Positions 5,095 through 5,270 of a DNA stretch of 5,270 nt are shown piece by piece (positions within the stretch are counted from its first letter, which is position 1; each line of letters begins with the position of its first letter). The stretch comes from Holosporales bacterium (lineage in GTDB: Bacteria; Pseudomonadota; Alphaproteobacteria; UBA3830; JAIRMZ01). The stretch covers positions 1 to 5,270 of the forward strand of contig JAIRMZ010000040.1 of the NCBI GenBank assembly GCA_031258355.1, read 5' to 3'. Below the pieces are notes generated by a model. The model was not told where the DNA came from. It was given only the letters and a program-made list of their open reading frames with translations, and made no database searches. The position numbers and the translations under genes are program-made.

Positions 5095-5270
5095 ATGTCA
5101 AACTTATCTTATGAGAGATTTATGAAAAGATCCGGAGGAAAGAAGGAAATGGTCTCATCATTTCAAAGACGACGTTTATCGTATTTACAGAAAAGCAGCA
5201 TCCTACAATTACCATTCTTCGATCTTTTCTTTTCGGAAGAAATGTTGTCTGATCGCTTTCTTTTCTCATT
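5095..5270 (+). CDS. Hypothetical protein, 3' end beyond the window
   Basis: The ATG at 5095 is preceded by a perfect AGGAGG (5084-5089) with a 5-base spacer, the best ribosome binding site in the second half of the window. The frame then stays open for 58 codons to the last base. The visible sequence begins MSNLSYERFMKRSGGKKEM, continues with SSFQRRRLSYLQK and ends in a Phe-rich segment, LPFFDLFFSEE. It is basic at the start, with no signal peptide or membrane segment, and I recognise no family. A diverged, broken relative appears to lie about 470-480 bases upstream (copy X). The open length alone could be chance; the start signal is what supports it. Confidence 0.45.
   Translation, partial: MSNLSYERFMKRSGGKKEMVSSFQRRRLSYLQKSSILQLPFFDLFFSEEMLSDRFLFS
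5100..5270 (+). repeat. Diverged repeat, copy Y (cut by window end)
   Basis: Colinear with copy X at 4636-4810: AACTTATCTTAT, TTTATCGTATTT (5175-5186), CAGAAA.AGCAG, GGAAGAAATGTTGT and TTTTCTCATT (5261-5270). The last ten bases of the window equal 4801-4810 exactly, so the repeat may continue beyond it. Copy Y is open in the frame starting at 5095, whereas copy X has stops there. Confidence 0.4.

Noticed and set aside
3961..5270. CRISPR array, tRNA or insertion sequence in the gene-poor half
   Set aside because: No regularly spaced identical repeats, no cloverleaf or GTTCGAATC-type T-arm, and no transposase frame or paired terminal repeats were found by eye.

Overview
The window reads as a piece of an alphaproteobacterial chromosome with two conserved housekeeping genes, one small regulator gene and a long stretch of decaying or non-coding DNA. 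The regulator is of the 'GLTFQQVQKYEKG' XRE type common in Alphaproteobacteria. Its company, moderate-GC genes, a very AT-rich intergenic tract and gene debris, fits a host-associated lineage such as the Holosporales. That placement is an inference, not something the sequence proves.

Layout. Positions 1-866 (+) hold the last 287 codons of prfA (release factor 1); its 5' end lies before the window. Positions 867-1043 separate prfA from the convergent glmS. This gap contains a decayed second copy of the last 22 glmS codons (940-1005, minus), with an in-frame stop. Positions 1044-2855 (-) are a complete, intact glmS. Positions 2856-3175 are a divergent promoter region with AT-rich dyads, one of them over a candidate -10 box of the next gene. 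Positions 3176-3655 (+) encode a 159-residue XRE regulator whose most likely start is the GTG at 3176. Positions 3682-3960 hold a tandem, broken copy of the 3' half of that gene plus its 3' flank.

From 3961 to the end no confident complete gene is visible. About 3975-4330 is extremely AT-rich (16 G/C in the 120 bases 4141-4260). Positions 4331-5094 carry hairpins, a G11 tract, a small open frame (4880-5017), a 42-bp imperfect tandem repeat (5007-5088) and one copy of a diverged longer repeat. A well-supported start (AGGAGG, 5-nt spacer, ATG at 5095) opens a frame that runs off the window end.

Two observations stand out. First, both glmS and the regulator have a degraded extra copy of their own 3' end just downstream on their own strand, each inactivated by CAA to TAA. 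Second, the differences between the copies are almost all transitions: by hand count 19 of 20 for glmS and 21 of 23 for the regulator. That suggests a strongly transition-biased mutation spectrum in this lineage. prfA and glmS act in unrelated core processes, termination at UAA/UAG and entry into amino-sugar and cell-envelope synthesis. Nothing here shows the regulator controls either, though it shares an intergenic region with glmS.
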